Source: Microbacterium amylolyticum
GTDB taxonomy: Bacteria > Actinomycetota > Actinomycetes > Actinomycetales > Microbacteriaceae
Reading direction: 5' to 3'
Length of the DNA: 64,000 nucleotides
NCBI RefSeq assembly: GCF_011046975.1
Contig: NZ_CP049253.1
Coordinates: 1,550,001-1,614,000 of the forward strand
Shown: in pieces, positions 60,648 through 64,000 of the stretch
Layout of the letters: every line of letters starts with the position of its first letter
How positions within the stretch are numbered: the stretch's first letter is position 1
The notes under the pieces: generated by a model
Databases searched by the model: none
Told to the model about the DNA's origin: nothing
What the model saw: the letters and a program-made list of their open reading frames with translations, nothing else
Made by a program: the position numbers and the translations under genes

Positions 60648-61550
60648 CTAGCGCGTGAGGGTGAGATACCCCGTCAGCGGCGGAACCGCGAACGCGGCCA
60701 TCAGCCCCAGGCCCAGAAGGACGAGAAAGAACGTCTGCCGACGGCGCTGATCGGGGCGACGCGTGCGGCTAAAGATCAAGCCGATCAGCGCGCCAACAGC
60801 GAGACCGCCGACGTGCGCCTGCCACGAGATGTTGAAGACGGGAACGAAACCGAGCACGAGGTTGATGCCCAAGACGATGAACAGCCCCGTCATGTTGGCC
60901 CCGACCGACCGGCCAATGACGAGGAGCGCCCCGAACAGGCCGAAGACCGCCCCGGAAGCGCCGACAACCGGCGTTCCGAACGACAGCAGCGCAACAGCGG
61001 CGGATCCGCCCGCAGCGCTCATTAGATACGTCGTGAGGAATCGTCCGCCGCCGAGCATCGGTTCGAGAATGCGTCCGACCATCCACAGCGCGATCATGTT
61101 GAGCGCAACGTGCCAGAAGCCCGAATGGACGATGGCCGCCGTCACTATACGCCAGGGCTGGAAGGTCCCGAATTCGGGATACAGATACGGGGCGTAGAAC
61201 ATCAGCCAGGCCTGTACCTGGAAGCCCGGGGCGACGATGCTCACCATCTGCAACAGGTAGGTCACGGCCGTGACGATGAAGATCGCGGTCATCACCCGGG
61301 TGCTCCCGGCCCCGAACGAAACGGAGGCGACAGAGCCACGGCCCCACCGCCGCGCCGCGCGCTTCTGCGCGGGCGTGCGGCTCTTCTTCTGATTCGTGAG
61401 GCACTTGGGGCAAATCACCCCGACCGAAGCAGGGGTCTGGCACTCCGGGCAGACAGTTTTCAAACAGCGCTGACACAGCACGAAGCTCTGCCGATCAGGG
61501 TGCCGGTAGCAGTAGTTGTCGGGGTTATTGGCGTACGACTTCGACGTCAC
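60648..61550 (-). CDS. Rhomboid family intramembrane serine protease with N-terminal zinc-binding region
   Basis: 300 residues, GTG start. The N-terminus has zinc-ribbon-like Cys/His pairs (CYRHPDRQ, CQRCLKTVCPECQ, CPKCL) followed by a basic linker. Six or seven helices follow, with the catalytic motif GASGAVFGLFGA (Ser about 200) and the paired His in WQAHVGGLAVGAL (about 253), plus HSGFWHVALNMIAL. Rhomboids cut membrane proteins within the bilayer. The substrate is unknown; a zinc-finger type N-terminus is common in actinobacterial members. Confidence 0.93.
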   Translation of the reverse strand: MTSKSYANNPDNYCYRHPDRQSFVLCQRCLKTVCPECQTPASVGVICPKCLTNQKKSRTPAQKRAARRWGRGSVASVSFGAGSTRVMTAIFIVTAVTYLLQMVSIVAPGFQVQAWLMFYAPYLYPEFGTFQPWRIVTAAIVHSGFWHVALNMIALWMVGRILEPMLGGGRFLTTYLMSAAGGSAAVALLSFGTPVVGASGAVFGLFGALLVIGRSVGANMTGLFIVLGINLVLGFVPVFNISWQAHVGGLAVGALIGLIFSRTRRPDQRRRQTFFLVLLGLGLMAAFAVPPLTGYLTLTR

Positions 61551-61594
61551 TGCGAGCAGGGTCCGATCTGGCAGAGCCTCGTGATGGTGTGAAT

Positions 61595-62149
61595 TTAGAG
61601 CTTCTCGATGTCGATCGACGAGATGACGACGTCTTCCAGGGGGCGGTCCTGAGCGCCCGTTGCTACAACACCGATCGCGTCGACGACCTTCTTCGATGCG
61701 TCGTCAGCCACGGCGCCGAAGATCGTGTGCGCGCCCATCAGGTGCGGCGTGGGAGCGGTTGTGATGAAGAACTGCGATCCGTTGGTGCCGCTGACGCCAC
61801 CGAAGCCGTTGCGACGCTTCCCCGCGTTGGCCATTGCGAGAACATAGGGCTCGGAGAAGTTCAGTTCGGGGTGGATCTCGTCGTCGAAGTTGTACCCGGG
61901 GCCACCGATGCCCTGACCGAGTGGGTCGCCACCCTGGATCATGAAGTTCGGGATGATGCGGTGGAAGATGACGTCCTTGTACAGAGCGCCCTCGCCCGCC
62001 TCGCCCGTGCGCGGGTCTGTCCATGCCTTTTCGCCAGTGGACAGTCCGATGAAGTTCTCGACAGTAACGGGGGCGTGGTCCCCGAAGAGGTTGATCACGA
62101 TGTCGCCATGGTTCGTGTGGACCGTTGCGACGGCGGTGTGCTGAGTCAT
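61595..62149 (-). CDS. ppiA: Peptidyl-prolyl cis-trans isomerase (cyclophilin)
   Basis: 184 residues from the ATG at 62149 (MTQHTAVATV); a second ATG 9 nt upstream is also possible. The cyclophilin core is complete: FHRIIPNFMIQGGDP with the catalytic Arg, then GTNGSQFFITTAPTPHL. It speeds proline isomerisation in protein folding; lack of a signal peptide places it in the cytoplasm. A homologue (ppiA) lies near crgA in Mycobacterium too, which supports the synteny. Confidence 0.95.
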   Translation of the reverse strand: MTQHTAVATVHTNHGDIVINLFGDHAPVTVENFIGLSTGEKAWTDPRTGEAGEGALYKDVIFHRIIPNFMIQGGDPLGQGIGGPGYNFDDEIHPELNFSEPYVLAMANAGKRRNGFGGVSGTNGSQFFITTAPTPHLMGAHTIFGAVADDASKKVVDAIGVVATGAQDRPLEDVVISSIDIEKL

Positions 62150-62243
62150 ACCGTCCATTCTCGCAGAACCGCCGAATCACCCGCCCGACATGCGCAGGAA
62201 TCTGGCAGGATGTGAGAAAGGACACCAACGCGGGAGGGCACAC

Positions 62244-62759
62244 GTGGCCGTACGTCTCAGCAAGAAGCGAAAGAAAGAGCTCCGCAAGCTACAGGGCACC
62301 GCGAACAGGGTGCTTGAAGCGCAGCGACTCGTCGCCGCCGACGCAGCAGATCTTGCTCGTGCCGCCGGCCGCCAGCTCAGCGCTGTCAACAGCGAGGTTC
62401 TCGTCCCTGAGGCCCGCAAGAAGTATGGCCGGTACGTGGAGCCTTACGTCGAAAAGGCACAGCCCTACGTTGAGGACGGTTACGTCCGCGGGAAGAGATT
62501 CTTCAACAAGAGCGTTCTTCCTGCCGCTGGGAGCGCCGTCGGCCGCGCCCTCGGCGCGTACGACGCAACCGCCGCCAAGCTTGGCAAGAAGCAGATCATC
62601 GTCGAGCCGCCGAAGAAGAAGTCCAGCGCCGGTGCGGTGATCGCTGCCGTTCTCGGCATTGCGGCGGCCGTCGGCATCTTCGTCGCCGCGTGGAAGACGC
62701 TGAGCGCCGATGATGAGCTCTGGGTAGCTGACGATCCGGCGGCAGCGCCCGACGCATAA
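62244..62759 (+). CDS. Small membrane protein with basic N-terminus
   Basis: 171 residues from a GTG at 62244 that has GGGAGGG upstream. Residues 1-35 are strongly basic (RLSKKRKKELRKL), followed by Ala-rich helices, a tyrosine-rich segment KYGRYVEPYVEKAQPYVED (about 55-75), and a single membrane helix near the C-terminus (about 125-148). The tail is acidic. This family of unknown function occurs near oriC in Microbacteriaceae by my recollection, but I cannot name it. Confidence 0.75.
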   Translation: MAVRLSKKRKKELRKLQGTANRVLEAQRLVAADAADLARAAGRQLSAVNSEVLVPEARKKYGRYVEPYVEKAQPYVEDGYVRGKRFFNKSVLPAAGSAVGRALGAYDATAAKLGKKQIIVEPPKKKSSAGAVIAAVLGIAAAVGIFVAAWKTLSADDELWVADDPAAAPDA

Positions 62760-62772
62760 GCACAGACAACCC

Positions 62773-62806
62773 GACAATGCGGGGTCCGCAAGGGCCCCGC
62801 TTTGTC
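62773..62806 (+). terminator. Terminator after the small membrane protein gene
   Basis: An imperfect stem GACAATGCGGGGTCC with GGGCCCCGCTTTGTC begins 14 nt after the stop; TTTC follows. It ends shortly before the ribosome-binding site of ybaK. Confidence 0.7.
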
Positions 62807-62825
62807 GTTTCTTGCAGGAGGAACC

Positions 62826-63308
62826 ATGACAGACCCCACACAGCGGGTCCGAGACGCCGCAGCCCGTCGGGGTGTCGACATCGAGATCCGAGAGTCGCCG
62901 CCTGCCTCGTCTCTCGAAGAAGCCGCGACGCTCCGCGGAATCGATCCGTCGGACATCGTCAAGACGCTTGTCGTGAAGGGCAAGGGAGATCAGTTCCTCT
63001 TCGTGCTCGTCCCCGGTGATCGCGCGATCTCCTGGACCAAACTGCGCAAGACGGTCGGCGTCAACAAGCTGCGCCTGCCCGACGCCGATCAGGCGCTCGA
63101 TGCCACGGGGTACGTGCGTGGCACGATCGTCCCGTTCGGCTCGACAACCGAATGGCCCGTATATGCCGATGAACGCATGAAGGGGAAGCGTATTTCGATG
63201 GGGGCTGGTGCGCACGGCCACACGCTCTTCGTCGACGCCGATTCGCTTCTGGCCTCATACGACGCGACGGTTGCCGATATCACCGAGCCGATCGACGTCA
63301 TTCGTTAA
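62826..63308 (+). CDS. ybaK: Cys-tRNA(Pro)/Cys-tRNA(Cys) deacylase YbaK family
   Basis: 160 residues from the ATG at 62826 with GCAGGAGG before it. YbaK/ProX-type editing fold: ASSLEEAATLRGIDPSDIVKTLVVKGKGDQFLFVLVPGDRAI, with the Lys that contacts substrate, and FGSTTEWPVYADE at the active site, then GAGAHGHTLFVD. It hydrolyses mischarged Cys-tRNA(Pro). It is a stand-alone gene upstream of the broken two-component locus. Confidence 0.93.
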   Translation: MTDPTQRVRDAAARRGVDIEIRESPPASSLEEAATLRGIDPSDIVKTLVVKGKGDQFLFVLVPGDRAISWTKLRKTVGVNKLRLPDADQALDATGYVRGTIVPFGSTTEWPVYADERMKGKRISMGAGAHGHTLFVDADSLLASYDATVADITEPIDVIR

Positions 63309-63342
63309 CCGGCGACGACGGCACGCCCCGCAGAGCGGCGCA

Positions 63343-63734
63343 TCAGACCACGCCGCTGTCGTGGGCCCAGATGGCGGCCTCGACGCGATTCCGGACCCCG
63401 AGTTTGGTGAGGATTCCGCCGATATGGGTCTTCACGGTGCCCAGTGACAGGAAGAGCTCGGAGCAGATCTCGGCATTCGTCAACCCCGTGCCAGAAGTCG
63501 CAGCACATCCTCCTCCCGCGGAGATCGCGGCTCCGCGGGCGCGTGGGCATTGCGTCCGGCGAACGTCGCGAGAAGGCGGGCGGTGATGCCCGGTGAGATG
63601 AGCGCGTCCCCCGCGGCAACAGCGTCGTGTCCGTCCGCCGCCTGGCCGACCACGTCGAAGCCCTGTGACTCGAGCAGAAGCGCCAGCCCCTCCCGAACCG
63701 CGGGCTGATCGTCGGCGATCAGCACCCGCGTCAT
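63343..63734 (-). pseudogene. LuxR-type response regulator, internally deleted and frameshifted
   Basis: From ATG 63734 the frame reads a receiver domain start (MTRVLIADDQPAVREGLALLLESQGFDVVGQAADGHDAV), then skips the part with the phospho-acceptor Asp and the rest of the receiver (joins at about 63626). It resumes with ISPGITARLLATFAG and PREEDVLRLLARG, then breaks at a stop near 63480. One base is missing there: the next frame carries on as LTNAEICSELFLSLGTVKTHIGGIL, the HTH, ending at 63343. It cannot be phosphorylated or bind DNA normally. Confidence 0.85.
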
Positions 63735-64000
63735 GCGTCGTCTCCCCGGGGAATGACCGCTTTCTGGCGGCATCGCCCTGGCAGCTTGGGCGCGAATCAC
63801 GATCGCCGACACGCGGTGAGCGACCGTGTCGTGCAGGTCGCGTGCCAGCACCTCACGCTCCGCTGAGCGGATACGGTCATACTCACCCTGACGAGCATCG
63901 ACCCGCTGGCGGCGGATCACCCCGAACATGCAGGCACCGCCGACGAACAGAAGGCCGGCGATGGCCCCGGGAACTCCCGATCCATCGAGCACGACGGACA
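63735..64000 (-). pseudogene. HisKA_3-type histidine kinase remnant fused in frame to the regulator
   Basis: On the minus strand from the window edge a helix (GAIAGLLFVGGACMFGVI), then ARDLHDTVAHRVSAIVIRAQ with the phospho-accepting His in the LHDTVAH box of HisKA_3 kinases, then the frame passes straight into the regulator start codon with no stop. The ATP-binding domain is missing. A deletion has removed it and joined the kinase to the regulator. The N-terminal part of the kinase lies beyond 64000. Confidence 0.8.

Overview
The window is about 65% GC chromosomal DNA of an actinobacterium, most likely Microbacteriaceae (Microbacterium-like). Support comes from the mycothiol-type SigR/RsrA pair, NucS, the actinobacterial fhaA-fhaB-pstP-rodA-pbpA-pknA-pknB-crgA cluster with its neighbouring tRNA-Leu(CAG), class Ib nrdHIEF, and many TAnnnT -10 boxes lying 6-7 nt upstream of start codons, typical of leaderless actinobacterial mRNAs. 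The last third is syntenic with the oriC-proximal region known from Mycobacterium, so the window probably lies near the replication origin.

Layout. 1-3200: end of an unknown gene, two membrane proteins, and a YtrA-type GntR regulator with an ABC exporter and a visible operator. 3190-9641: chorismate mutase, divergent from a tightly overlapping MoxR-DUF58-VWA-VWA operon ending in two poorly known membrane proteins. 9642-14453: a nested palindromic element, SRPBCC protein, AlkD-like repair protein, purA and a second ABC exporter. 14454-16480: decayed ground with a frameshifted DUF5979-type surface protein remnant and a sortase-like protein. 16563-23856: argG, rsrA/sigR, aroA, rsgA, bcp, a hydrolase, and an HxlR regulator divergent from a Rossmann-fold gene. 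23860-26430: an accessory scar with a P-II-like pseudogene broken by a stop codon, an internally deleted IS3-family element, an intact CueP-family lipoprotein and a truncated integrase. 26507-30500: nrdHIEF (minus strand) with paired NrdR boxes. 30718-37470: acyl-CoA dehydrogenase, then a complete rrn operon (16S-23S-5S, minus strand) with promoter and processing stems. 37863-44082: mnhA(B)CDEFG cation/proton antiporter operon (minus strand). 44232-50440: nucS, HAD phosphatase, a coiled-coil membrane protein, cspA, an MMPL transporter and a TetR regulator. 50547-60253: tRNA-Leu and the Ser/Thr kinase/cell-wall operon through crgA. 60254-64000: a helically phased DnaA-box-like array, rhomboid protease, cyclophilin, a small membrane protein, YbaK, and a collapsed two-component system running off the window end.

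Functionally the window is mostly core: cell-envelope control (PknA/PknB phosphorylation, reversed by PstP and read by the FHA proteins, beside RodA/PbpA/CrgA), DNA precursor supply, oxidative-stress sigma control, cation homeostasis and translation. Accessory or decayed DNA is concentrated at 14.5-16 kb, 23.9-26.4 kb and 63.3-64 kb. No CRISPR array, prophage or secondary-metabolite cluster was seen. The less-described items are the phased DnaA-box array, the nested palindrome at 9.7 kb, the deletion-made kinase/regulator fusion, and the extracytoplasmic extension of PknA.
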